From the NCBI RefSeq assembly GCF_000633515.1, contig NZ_AYMP01000021.1, positions 25,299 to 89,298 of the forward strand: a stretch of DNA of 64,000 nucleotides, in the 5' to 3' direction. Under the pieces are notes generated by a model. The model did no database searches. It had not been told where the DNA came from and saw only the letters and a program-made list of their open reading frames with translations. Position 1 is the stretch's first letter. Each line of letters begins with the position of its first letter. Source of the stretch: Morganella morganii H1r. GTDB taxonomy: Bacteria > Pseudomonadota > Gammaproteobacteria > Enterobacterales > Enterobacteriaceae. The translations under genes and the position numbers were made by a program. This document shows positions 56,262 to 64,000 of this stretch, piece by piece.

Positions 56262-57767
56262 ATGGAACCGTTACTTGAACTCAAAGGTATCGATAAAGCG
56301 TTCCCGGGTGTGAAAGCGTTATCCGGTGCCGCCCTTCGGGTTTATCCCGGCAGAGTGATGGCGCTGGTCGGAGAGAACGGCGCCGGTAAATCCACCATGA
56401 TGAAAGTGCTGACAGGGATCTATAAAAAAGATGCCGGTCAGATTCTGTTTCTGGGGCAGGAGCGTCAGTTTACGGGGCCAAAGTCGTCACAGGAAGCCGG
56501 TATCGGGATTATCCATCAGGAACTGAACCTGATCCCGGAACTGACAATTGCAGAAAACATTTTCCTCGGCCGCGAGTTTACCGGTCGTTTCGGCAACATT
56601 GACTGGAAAAAGATGTACGCCGAAGCGGATAAGTTACTGGCCCGTCTGAATCTTGCTTACAGCAGTCACCGGCTGGTGGCGGAACTGTCCATCGGCGATC
56701 AGCAGATGGTGGAAATCGCCAAGGTGCTCAGTTTTGAGTCGAAAGTCATCATTATGGATGAACCGACAGATGCTCTGACGGACACTGAAACCGAATCGCT
56801 CTTCAGTGTGATCCGCGAACTGCGTGAGCAGGGCTGCGGGATTGTCTATATCTCTCACCGCCTGAAAGAGATTTTTGAGATTTGTGATGATGTGACGGTG
56901 TTCCGCGACGGCCAGTTTATCGGTGAAAAACCGGTGTCTGACCTGACTGAGGATACCCTGATTGAAATGATGGTCGGGCGTAAGCTGGAAGATCAGTATC
57001 CGCGTCTGAATCTGCCGCGCGGCAAAGAAAAGCTGGTGGTGAAAAATCTGTGCGGCCGTGATGTGCATGATGTCAGTTTCACGCTGCATGAGAATGAAAT
57101 TCTCGGCGTTTCCGGGCTGATGGGCGCCGGGCGTACCGAACTGATGAAAATCATTTACGGCGCGATGGCAAAAACCGGCGGAACGGTAGAAATGGACGGC
57201 AAAGTCTGTCAGATAAACTCGCCGAAAGCCGGGCTGAATAATGGCATCGTGTATATCTCCGAAGACCGTAAACGTGATGGTCTGGTGCTGGGGATGTCAG
57301 TAAAAGAGAACATGTCTCTGACGGCACTGCCGTATTTCAGCAGCAAAACCGGACGCCTTAATCATAAAGAAGAACATCTGACCGTCAGCGATTTTATTCA
57401 GCTGTTCAATATCAAAACCCCGGGCATGGATCAGATCATCGGTTTCTTATCCGGCGGTAATCAGCAGAAAGTGGCGATCGCCCGCGGTCTGATGACGCGG
57501 CCGAAAGTTCTGATCCTCGACGAACCGACACGCGGTGTGGATGTCGGGGCGAAGAAAGAGATTTATCAGCTGATCAACAAATTTAAACAGGAAGGCCTGA
57601 GTATCATCCTTATTTCATCGGAAATGCCGGAAGTGATGGGGATGAGTGACCGGATTCTGGTCATGCACGAAGGACGGATAAGCGGGGAGTTTGCCGCGGA
57701 AAACGTTACTCAGGAAGCATTAATGGCCGCCGCAGTCGGCAAACAATATGGCGCAGGGCAGGAGTAA
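56262..57767 (+). CDS. rbsA: Ribose ABC transporter, ATP-binding protein
   Basis: A 501-residue double ATPase, the E. coli length. The first nucleotide-binding domain has Walker [10 protein letters not shown] and signature LSIGDQQM; the second has the degenerate P-loop [10 protein letters not shown] and intact signature LSGGNQQK. It drives ribose import through RbsC. I start at the ATG ([16 protein letters not shown]); a GTG two codons earlier is also in frame. Confidence 0.98.
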   Translation: MEPLLELKGIDKAFPGVKALSGAALRVYPGRVMALVGENGAGKSTMMKVLTGIYKKDAGQILFLGQERQFTGPKSSQEAGIGIIHQELNLIPELTIAENIFLGREFTGRFGNIDWKKMYAEADKLLARLNLAYSSHRLVAELSIGDQQMVEIAKVLSFESKVIIMDEPTDALTDTETESLFSVIRELREQGCGIVYISHRLKEIFEICDDVTVFRDGQFIGEKPVSDLTEDTLIEMMVGRKLEDQYPRLNLPRGKEKLVVKNLCGRDVHDVSFTLHENEILGVSGLMGAGRTELMKIIYGAMAKTGGTVEMDGKVCQINSPKAGLNNGIVYISEDRKRDGLVLGMSVKENMSLTALPYFSSKTGRLNHKEEHLTVSDFIQLFNIKTPGMDQIIGFLSGGNQQKVAIARGLMTRPKVLILDEPTRGVDVGAKKEIYQLINKFKQEGLSIILISSEMPEVMGMSDRILVMHEGRISGEFAAENVTQEALMAAAVGKQYGAGQE

Positions 57768-57770
57768 GAT

Positions 57771-58742
57771 ATGCGTACAGATTCAACCCCGGCGTCAAAA
57801 CGCTGGTTTTCCAAAGAATGGCTGCTTGAGCAGAAATCACTGATAGCACTGCTGATCCTGATTGTGATTGTCTCCATGATCAGCCCGAACTTTTTTACCC
57901 TGAATAACCTGTTCAATATTCTCCAGCAGACCTCTGTGAACGCCATTATGGCGGTGGGGATGACGCTGGTGATCCTGACCTCCGGGATTGACCTGTCTGT
58001 CGGCTCACTGCTGGCTCTGACCGGTGCGGTGGCGGCCTCCATGGTGGGAGCGGATGTTAACGCCATTGTTGCGGTCGCCGGTGCGCTGGCATTGGGCGCG
58101 GCTATCGGCGGTGTGACCGGGGTGATTGTCGCGAAAGGGAAAGTGCAGGCTTTTATCGCCACGCTGGTGATGATGCTGTTACTGCGCGGTGTGACCCGTG
58201 TGTATACCGACGGCAGTCCGATCAGTACCGGATTCAGTGATAACGCCGATGTGTTCAGCTGGTTTGGTATCGGTCGTCTGTTCGGCATCCCGGCACCGGT
58301 ATGGCTGATGATTGTCGTTTTCGCGGCGGCCTGGTATCTGCTGCATCACACCCGTCTGGGGCGTTATATCTATGCGCTGGGCGGTAATGAATCCGCAACC
58401 CGCCTGTCCGGTATTAATGTCGATAAAATCAAAATCATTGTTTACGCCCTCTGTGGTCTGCTGGCGGCATTAGCCAGTGTGATTGAAGTGGCGCGTTTAT
58501 CGTCCGCACAGCCGATGGCCGGTAACGGTTATGAGCTCGATGCGATTGCGGCGGTGGTACTCGGCGGCACCAGTCTCGCCGGGGGTAAAGGCCGTATTAT
58601 GGGCACCCTGATCGGGGCGCTGATTTTAGGTTTTCTGAACAACGCGCTGAATCTGCTGGGGATCTCCTCCAACTACCAGATGATTGTCAAAGCGGTTGTG
58701 ATTTTGCTGGCTGTACTCGTTGATAATAAAAGCAGTAAATAA
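57771..58742 (+). CDS. rbsC: Ribose ABC transporter, permease
   Basis: A 323-residue inner-membrane permease (E. coli 321) with about ten membrane segments. ALGGNESATRLSGINVDKIK near residue 204 is the coupling region to RbsA, and SLAGGKGRIMGTLIGALILG is conserved. It starts three bases after rbsA. Confidence 0.98.
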   Translation: MRTDSTPASKRWFSKEWLLEQKSLIALLILIVIVSMISPNFFTLNNLFNILQQTSVNAIMAVGMTLVILTSGIDLSVGSLLALTGAVAASMVGADVNAIVAVAGALALGAAIGGVTGVIVAKGKVQAFIATLVMMLLLRGVTRVYTDGSPISTGFSDNADVFSWFGIGRLFGIPAPVWLMIVVFAAAWYLLHHTRLGRYIYALGGNESATRLSGINVDKIKIIVYALCGLLAALASVIEVARLSSAQPMAGNGYELDAIAAVVLGGTSLAGGKGRIMGTLIGALILGFLNNALNLLGISSNYQMIVKAVVILLAVLVDNKSSK

Positions 58743-58775
58743 TCCACTTACCCGAATCCTGCAAGGAACTGAAAC

Positions 58776-59666
58776 ATGAAACTGAAAAAGATTGCGACCC
58801 TTTTCTCCGTTGTTGCACTGAGCGCCACAATCAGCGCCAATGCACTGGCAAAAGAGTCCATTGCCCTGGTGATCTCCACACTGAATAACCCGTTCTTTGT
58901 CACCATGAAAGACAGTGCGCAGAAAGAAGCGGATAAACTCGGTTACGACCTGGTGGTTCTGGATTCTATGGATAACCCGGCAAAAGAACTGGCTAACGTG
59001 CAGGATCTGACCGTGAAAGGCACCAAACTGATGCTGATTAACCCGACAGACTCTGATGCGGTCGGTAATGCCGTGATCCTGGCCAACAAAGCCAATATCC
59101 CGGTAATCACCCTGGATCGCGTTGCCGCCAAAGGTGATGTGGTCAGCCACGTTGCCTCTGATAACGTCCTCGGCGGCAAACTGGCCGGTGATTTTATCGC
59201 CCGTAAAACCGGCGCGGATGCCAAAGTTATTCAGCTGGAAGGTATCACCGGGACTTCAGCTTCCCGTGAGCGCGGTGAAGGTTTCAAACAGGCGGTTGCC
59301 GAACATAAAATGAATGTGCTGGCCAGCCAGCCGGCAGATTTTGACCGTACCAAAGGTCTGAACGTTATGCAGAACCTGCTGACTGCACATCCGGCTGTTC
59401 AGGCGGTATTTGCCCAGAACGATGAAATGGCATTAGGTGCGCAGCGTGCATTGCAGACTGCAGGCCGTGATGATGTGCTGGTGGTCGGCTTCGACGGCAC
59501 AGCTGACGGCATCAAAGCCGTGAAAGGCGGCAAACTGGGTGCAACCGTGGCACAGCGTCCTGACCAGATCGGTATCATCGGTATTCAGACCGCCGATAAA
59601 GTCCTGAAAGGCGAAAAAATCGACAAAACCATTCCGGTTGAGTTAGAACTGATTGTAAAAGACTAA
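58776..59666 (+). CDS. rbsB: Periplasmic ribose-binding protein
   Basis: A 296-residue binding protein, the E. coli length. The signal peptide ends ANALA at residue 25. The mature start [20 protein letters not shown] is typical, and ribose-contacting residues include [11 protein letters not shown]. It feeds RbsAC and also serves ribose chemotaxis through Trg. A strong hairpin follows the gene. Confidence 0.98.
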   Translation: MKLKKIATLFSVVALSATISANALAKESIALVISTLNNPFFVTMKDSAQKEADKLGYDLVVLDSMDNPAKELANVQDLTVKGTKLMLINPTDSDAVGNAVILANKANIPVITLDRVAAKGDVVSHVASDNVLGGKLAGDFIARKTGADAKVIQLEGITGTSASRERGEGFKQAVAEHKMNVLASQPADFDRTKGLNVMQNLLTAHPAVQAVFAQNDEMALGAQRALQTAGRDDVLVVGFDGTADGIKAVKGGKLGATVAQRPDQIGIIGIQTADKVLKGEKIDKTIPVELELIVKD

Positions 59667-59676
59667 CGATATCAGC

Positions 59677-59701
59677 CTCCCCGGTACACCGTGCCGGGGA
59701 G
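59677..59701 (+). other. Intercistronic hairpin between rbsB and rbsK
   Basis: CTCCCCGGTAC and GTGCCGGGGAG pair (one G-U) around a three-base loop, 11 bases past rbsB. There is no strong U-run. It probably stabilises the abundant rbsB message and lowers rbsK, as in other binding-protein operons. Confidence 0.6.
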
Positions 59702-59730
59702 TATTGTCAGTAATAAAGGAAATAAAGGTA

Positions 59731-60657
59731 ATGACAACATCCCGTCTGACCGTTCTCGGCAGTATTAATGTCGATCATATTATGAATATTGCACAGTTCC
59801 CGGCACCCGGCGAAACGGTGATCGGTAAGCAATATCAGACAGCCTTCGGCGGCAAAGGCGCGAACCAGGCGGTGGCCTGCGGACGCAGCGGTGCTGATAT
59901 TACCTTTATTGCCTGTGTGGGGGATGATGCTATCGGCGCGGAAATCCTGGCACAGTTGCAGCGCGATCGTATTCACACCGCCGCAGTCAGCGTGGTACCG
60001 GAAGCGACCACCGGCGTGGCGATGATCTTTGTGAATGAAGACGGTGAAAACGTCATCGGCATCAGTGCCGGTGCCAATGCTGCGCTGACACCGGCACATT
60101 TTGCACCTTATAAAGGGCTTGTTGAACAATCCGATGCCCTGCTGATGCAGCTGGAATCCCCGCTGGAAACCGTGATCGCCGCCGCGCAGGCTGCAAAAAA
60201 TCATCAGACCAGAGTGATCCTCAATCCGGCCCCGGCGCGGGAATTACCGGACAGCCTGCTGAAGCTGGTGGACGTTATCACCCCGAATGAAACCGAAGCG
60301 GAAAAGCTGACCGGTATTTCTGTCAGTGATGAAGCCGGCGCAGCCAACGCGGCGCAGGTACTGCACGATAAAGGCATTGAACAGGTTCTGATCACGCTGG
60401 GCAGCCGGGGTGTCTGGCTGAGTGTTAACGGTGAAGGCCGCCGGATCCCCGGCTTTAACGTTAATGCGGTGGATACCATTGCAGCCGGTGATACCTTTAA
60501 CGGCGCGTATGTCACGGCGCTGCTGGAAGGAAAACCGGCAGATGACGCGGTGCGTTTTGCCCATGCCGCCGCCGCGATCGCCGTCACCCGCCGGGGGGCG
60601 CAGCCATCGGTGCCGTGGCGCCGTGAAATTGATGCTTTCCTTGCGGAGCGTGGTTAA
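59731..60657 (+). CDS. rbsK: Ribokinase
   Basis: A 308-residue PfkB-family kinase (E. coli 309). The start [20 protein letters not shown] has a good AAAGG site; nine codons further upstream are open but unlikely. [18 protein letters not shown] is the ribose-binding motif and [17 protein letters not shown] holds the catalytic aspartate. It phosphorylates ribose at C5. Confidence 0.97.
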   Translation: MTTSRLTVLGSINVDHIMNIAQFPAPGETVIGKQYQTAFGGKGANQAVACGRSGADITFIACVGDDAIGAEILAQLQRDRIHTAAVSVVPEATTGVAMIFVNEDGENVIGISAGANAALTPAHFAPYKGLVEQSDALLMQLESPLETVIAAAQAAKNHQTRVILNPAPARELPDSLLKLVDVITPNETEAEKLTGISVSDEAGAANAAQVLHDKGIEQVLITLGSRGVWLSVNGEGRRIPGFNVNAVDTIAAGDTFNGAYVTALLEGKPADDAVRFAHAAAAIAVTRRGAQPSVPWRREIDAFLAERG

Positions 60658-60661
60658 GACT

Positions 60662-61663
60662 GTGGCGACGATGAAAGACGTGGCGCGGCTGGCGGGGGTA
60701 TCCACCTCGACAGTCTCCCATGTCATCAACAATAACCGTTTTGTCAGTGACGGCGTGCGCAAGAAAGTAAATAATGCCATTACCGAACTGAACTACGCGC
60801 CGTCTGCACTTGCGCGCAGCCTGAAAATGAACCGTACAAACACCATCGGAATGCTGGTGACCACCAGTAATAACCCGTTTTATGCGGAAGTCGTCCGCGG
60901 CGTGGAGCGCAGTTGTTATGAACGCGGCTACAGCCTGATCCTCTGTAATACCGAAGGGGATCACAAACGGATGAACAGCAGCCTGGAAACACTGCTGCAA
61001 AAGCGGGTGGATGGCCTGCTGCTGATGTGTACAGAGATAAAAGGCCCGTCAGCGGAGGTGTTCAGCCGCTATCCCCGGCTGCCGATGGTGATGATGGACT
61101 GGTCGCCGTTTGCGTTCGGCGGGGATGTGATTCAGGACAACTCTTTCCTCGGCGGCGAAATTGCCACCCGTCATCTGATCGAAAACGGTTTTACCCGGAT
61201 TGCCTGTATTGCCGGGCCGCTGGATAAATCACCGGCGAAATCCCGTCTGGACGGTTTTTACCGCGCAATGGCGCAGGCCGGTCTGAATGTGCCGCCGGAG
61301 TATGTGCTGGAAAGTGATTTTGAATTCAGCGGCGGTTTCAGCGCCATGAATCAGCTGCTTTCTCTGCCGGTGCCGCCGCAGGCGGTATTTGCCGGTAACG
61401 ATGCGATGGCAGTCGGTGCTTATCAGGCTATCTGGCAGAAAGGGTTGCGTATCCCGCATGATATTGCGGTTATCGGTTACGATGATATCGACCTGGCGGC
61501 ATTCCTTACCCCGCCGCTGACCACCATTCACCAGCCGAAAGATGAGCTGGGTAAACTGGCGGTGGATAAACTTCTGCGCCGCATGGACGACGCAGACGCA
61601 CCTTCTGATTCACTGGTGCTGACCCCGGCGCTGATAAACCGGGGCTCTGTTATCTGCCGTTAA
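60662..61663 (+). CDS. rbsR: Ribose operon repressor RbsR
   Basis: A 333-residue LacI-family repressor (E. coli 330). The helix-turn-helix is [20 protein letters not shown], followed by the hinge [11 protein letters not shown] and a periplasmic-binding-protein-like core. The GTG at 60662, four bases after rbsK, gives the E. coli-like start; a longer open frame reaches back into rbsK but is not used. It should bind the two operators at 55729-55822. Its end overlaps hsrA by four bases, tail to tail. Confidence 0.96.
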   Translation: MATMKDVARLAGVSTSTVSHVINNNRFVSDGVRKKVNNAITELNYAPSALARSLKMNRTNTIGMLVTTSNNPFYAEVVRGVERSCYERGYSLILCNTEGDHKRMNSSLETLLQKRVDGLLLMCTEIKGPSAEVFSRYPRLPMVMMDWSPFAFGGDVIQDNSFLGGEIATRHLIENGFTRIACIAGPLDKSPAKSRLDGFYRAMAQAGLNVPPEYVLESDFEFSGGFSAMNQLLSLPVPPQAVFAGNDAMAVGAYQAIWQKGLRIPHDIAVIGYDDIDLAAFLTPPLTTIHQPKDELGKLAVDKLLRRMDDADAPSDSLVLTPALINRGSVICR

Positions 61664-63075
61664 GGTGAGGCGGGACTGTCTGAGGGGCGGGTTTTCTTCT
61701 TGATCATATTCCGCCCGTCAGTCCGGCTCAGGAACAGGAACACAAACGCTGACAGAATCGTCATCACCCCGACCGTCACAAAAGTGGCGTGGAAATTATC
61801 AACGATTGACCCCCAATCCTGAGACTCAAAATAGCGTAATACAGACGCACTCACCGCAATCCCGAAACTGATAGAAAGCTGCTGGGTCACGGCCAGCACA
61901 CTGTTACCGGAACTGGCATTGTGCTCGGTCAGATCTGCGAGGGTAATGGTATTCATCGCGGTGAACTGGGTCGACATCGCCATCCCGAGAATAAACAGCG
62001 GCAGCACCAGCAGGTAAATCGACATTCCCGGTGACTGGAAATAGAAGGATGAAATGATTGCGCCGATCACCAGAGTGACCGCAAATAATGTCAGGCGATA
62101 ACCGTAGCGGCGCAGAATCTGTGTGACCGCCGATTTTGCCAGAATAGAGCCGATAGCCGTCGGTGCCATCATCATCCCGGCCACCACAGCCGGATAACCA
62201 AAACCGACCTGTAACATCAGCGGCATCAGAAACGGAATACAGCCGGTGCCCAGCCGTGTGGCCACGTTACCGGCGATCCCGACACTGAATGTCCGTGTAC
62301 GGAACAGGCTCAGCGGGATAATCGGGGCGGAAATACGGCGGGCGTGCAGGGCATAGAAGGTCAGCAGCGCAAAACCGCTGCCCATCACCAGGAACGGCGT
62401 TGCCGCTGCCAGGGCATTATCCCCGAACAGATCCAGACTGACAGAAACAGAGACCAGCCCGGCACCAAGCAGGGCAAAGCCTAATGTATCAAACCGGCGC
62501 TTCGGCATGGTGAAATCGGGCATATGGCGGATGGCGTAGATAATCCCCAGAATCCCGATAGGTATATTAATGATAAAAATCCAGTGCCAGGTGGCGTAAG
62601 TCACCAGGATCCCGCCGAGCAGCGGCCCCAGCACCGGGCCGACTAAGCCCGGAATGGTGACAAAGTTGAGAATCGGCAGCAGCTCGCTGCGCGGATAAGC
62701 CCGCAGCAGTGCCAGCCGGGCCACCGGCATCATCATTGCCCCGCCTATCCCCTGAATAATCCGTGACACCACCAGGAATGGCAGATTGGGTGAAAAGGCA
62801 CATAATAAAGAACCGAGGGAAAACAGAATCACCGCGATAATAAATATCCGGCGGGTGCCGAAGCGGTCTGCCAGCCACCCGCTGACCGGGATCAGCAGCG
62901 CCACTGTCAGAGTGTAACTGATAACAGCGGACTGCATCGCCAGCGGAGAGTGATTCAGGCTTTTGGCAATATCCGGCAGAGCGGTGTTCAGAATGGTGGC
63001 ATCGAGCGCCTGCATAAAGAACGCCATTGCGGCAATCCACGGCAGGCCCGCCATATTCCGGGCTGTTTTAAACAT
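61660..63075 (-). CDS. hsrA: DHA2-family MFS transporter HsrA
   Basis: A 471-residue transporter with about 14 membrane segments. [18 protein letters not shown] is the D1 motif of DHA2 exporters, [14 protein letters not shown] motif A, and [12 protein letters not shown] motif C. It sits between rbsR and yieP exactly as in E. coli (hsrA, formerly yieO). The substrate is unknown; drug or metabolite export is likely. RBS AGGGAAAAC precedes the ATG. Confidence 0.9.
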   Translation of the reverse strand: MFKTARNMAGLPWIAAMAFFMQALDATILNTALPDIAKSLNHSPLAMQSAVISYTLTVALLIPVSGWLADRFGTRRIFIIAVILFSLGSLLCAFSPNLPFLVVSRIIQGIGGAMMMPVARLALLRAYPRSELLPILNFVTIPGLVGPVLGPLLGGILVTYATWHWIFIINIPIGILGIIYAIRHMPDFTMPKRRFDTLGFALLGAGLVSVSVSLDLFGDNALAAATPFLVMGSGFALLTFYALHARRISAPIIPLSLFRTRTFSVGIAGNVATRLGTGCIPFLMPLMLQVGFGYPAVVAGMMMAPTAIGSILAKSAVTQILRRYGYRLTLFAVTLVIGAIISSFYFQSPGMSIYLLVLPLFILGMAMSTQFTAMNTITLADLTEHNASSGNSVLAVTQQLSISFGIAVSASVLRYFESQDWGSIVDNFHATFVTVGVMTILSAFVFLFLSRTDGRNMIKKKTRPSDSPASP

Positions 63076-63128
63076 GTTTTCCCTTAATGCATTATCTCAG
63101 AATGGTCAGTAGTGTAACTATTACATAT

Positions 63129-63815
63129 TCACACTTTACTCAACAACACCTGACATGCCTGACGGGCACGTTCTCCGTTCCCGTCGATAATGGCATCCAC
63201 AATCTCCTTGTGGAGATCAATCTCAATAACCTGATTGGTGGTGATGGATTCAAAAAAGTTGTGATACACAAAATCAAATAAATTCGCGAAAGAGGAAAAG
63301 AACGGATTTCCGCACGCCTGATAAATAAGGTGGTGGAAACGGTGATCAACCGCTATCCATTTATCCCGCTCAAAATGCGCGGATAATAAAGTCATCTCTT
63401 TTAACAGAAACGAGAGTGACTGTTTCTGGTCTTTTCCGGCATTCATGGCGGCCAGTGCGCAGGCCTGGGGTTCAATCGCGGCGCGCAGCTCGCGGAAATA
63501 TTTCAGTACCTGCCGGTGGTCTCCGCTGCTCAGCCACCATTTTATAAAGTCATGATCGAGAAAATTCCAGCTTATCACCGGCATCACCCGGGTACCGATG
63601 CGCGGGCGCGGTAAGACCATCCCTTTCGCCGCCAGCATTTTTACTGCCTCACGGACCGCTGTCCTGCTTACCCCGAACTGCTCCGCCAACTCAATCTCTC
63701 CCGGCAGAATAGACTCCGGCGGATACTTGCCGGATAAAATCTGTTGTCCCAGCTTTTCAGCCAGAAGATAAGACAGATTTTTTTGTGACGCATTGAGTTG
63801 TTCTGAAAACTGCAT
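63129..63815 (-). CDS. yieP: GntR/FadR-family regulator YieP
   Basis: A 228-residue regulator (E. coli YieP 230). The N-terminal winged helix has LAEQFGVSRTAVREAVKMLA, and the C-terminal FCD domain is helical with histidines (HRFHHLIYQACGN) that usually bind metal. It lies 53 bases upstream of hsrA on the same strand and may control it. The rRNA promoter begins about 150 bases to its right, as in E. coli next to rrnC. Confidence 0.92.
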   Translation of the reverse strand: MQFSEQLNASQKNLSYLLAEKLGQQILSGKYPPESILPGEIELAEQFGVSRTAVREAVKMLAAKGMVLPRPRIGTRVMPVISWNFLDHDFIKWWLSSGDHRQVLKYFRELRAAIEPQACALAAMNAGKDQKQSLSFLLKEMTLLSAHFERDKWIAVDHRFHHLIYQACGNPFFSSFANLFDFVYHNFFESITTNQVIEIDLHKEIVDAIIDGNGERARQACQVLLSKV

Positions 63816-63967
63816 TCTGATTCCTTGGCGTGATGCATAAACAAAGCGGGATAATGATATATAAGACGCATTATGGGCATATTAATGACAAAACAGGCGA
63901 ATAAAAGCTCAAATATACATGTTTTGTCTAAAAAAAACGCGAACAAACATTTTTTTCAAATAAACAC

Positions 63968-63995
63968 TTGCGTGATCTCAGCGAGTGTCTATAAT
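63968..63995 (+). promoter_or_regulatory. rRNA operon P1-type promoter
   Basis: TTGCGT (63968-63973) and TATAAT (63990-63995) are spaced by 16 bases and followed by the GC-rich discriminator GCGCC, as in rrn P1 promoters of enterics. AT-rich tracts at 63920-63965 fit an UP element. With yieP next door, as at E. coli rrnC, an rRNA operon very likely begins just past base 64000. Confidence 0.82.
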
Positions 63996-64000
63996 GCGCC

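Noticed and set aside
60422..60661. Longer rbsR start inside rbsK
   Set aside because: The extra 80 codons are an out-of-frame reading of rbsK; the GTG at 60662 matches the E. coli start.

Overview
This window is enterobacterial chromosome around the replication origin. Gene order (rpmH-rnpA-yidD-yidC-mnmE opposite dnaA-dnaN-recF-gyrB, glmUS, the atp operon, rsmG-mnmG, oriC, mioC-asnC/asnA, ravA-viaA, rbsDACBKR, hsrA, yieP, then an rRNA promoter) matches Escherichia coli and its relatives closely. Base composition looks close to 50% GC. Together with protein divergence from E. coli this suggests the Morganellaceae, most likely Morganella rather than the AT-rich Proteus or Providencia. The genus is an inference; the order-level placement is firm.

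Layout. 1-4300: three genes on the plus strand, the C-terminal end of a Slam-type outer-membrane translocator, a 980-residue TonB-dependent receptor and a dedicated TonB, probably a haem or metal uptake locus whose secreted ligand lies upstream of the window. 4351-5940: a TetR regulator with a palindromic operator and an EamA exporter. 5957-7096: a stand-alone PD-(D/E)XK nuclease-like gene behind mnmE. 7136-10983: mnmE, yidC, yidD, rnpA, rpmH. 10984-11735: dnaA control region, rich in GATC. 11736-17767: dnaA-dnaN-recF-gyrB.

17800-35700 is an accessory block where E. coli has different genes between gyrB and glmS. It holds an AT-rich trio of unknown genes; a gadB-gadC-glsA acid-resistance operon followed by an amino-acid permease and a MarC protein; asd and nagK; a CesT-like chaperone next to a 713-residue candidate type III effector; an orphan DUF2169 protein; and a convergent pair of chemotaxis receptors, one Aer-like and one with no periplasmic domain.

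35760-51765 returns to conserved core: glmS, glmU, atpCDGAHFEBI, rsmG, mnmG, a complete oriC (three AT-rich 13-mers, DnaA boxes R1, R2 and R4, 13 GATC sites), mioC, asnC and asnA. 51794-55475: viaA, ravA and an AA10 lytic polysaccharide monooxygenase. 55729-61663: ribose operon with two RbsR-type operators. 61660-63815: hsrA and yieP. The last 33 bases form an rRNA P1-type promoter, so an rrn operon should begin just past the window.

The most interesting unexplained units are the chaperone/effector pair (28526-31096), the Slam/receptor/TonB locus (1-4300) and the AT-rich trio (17916-19130). No tRNA, rRNA gene body, insertion sequence or CRISPR array was seen inside the window.
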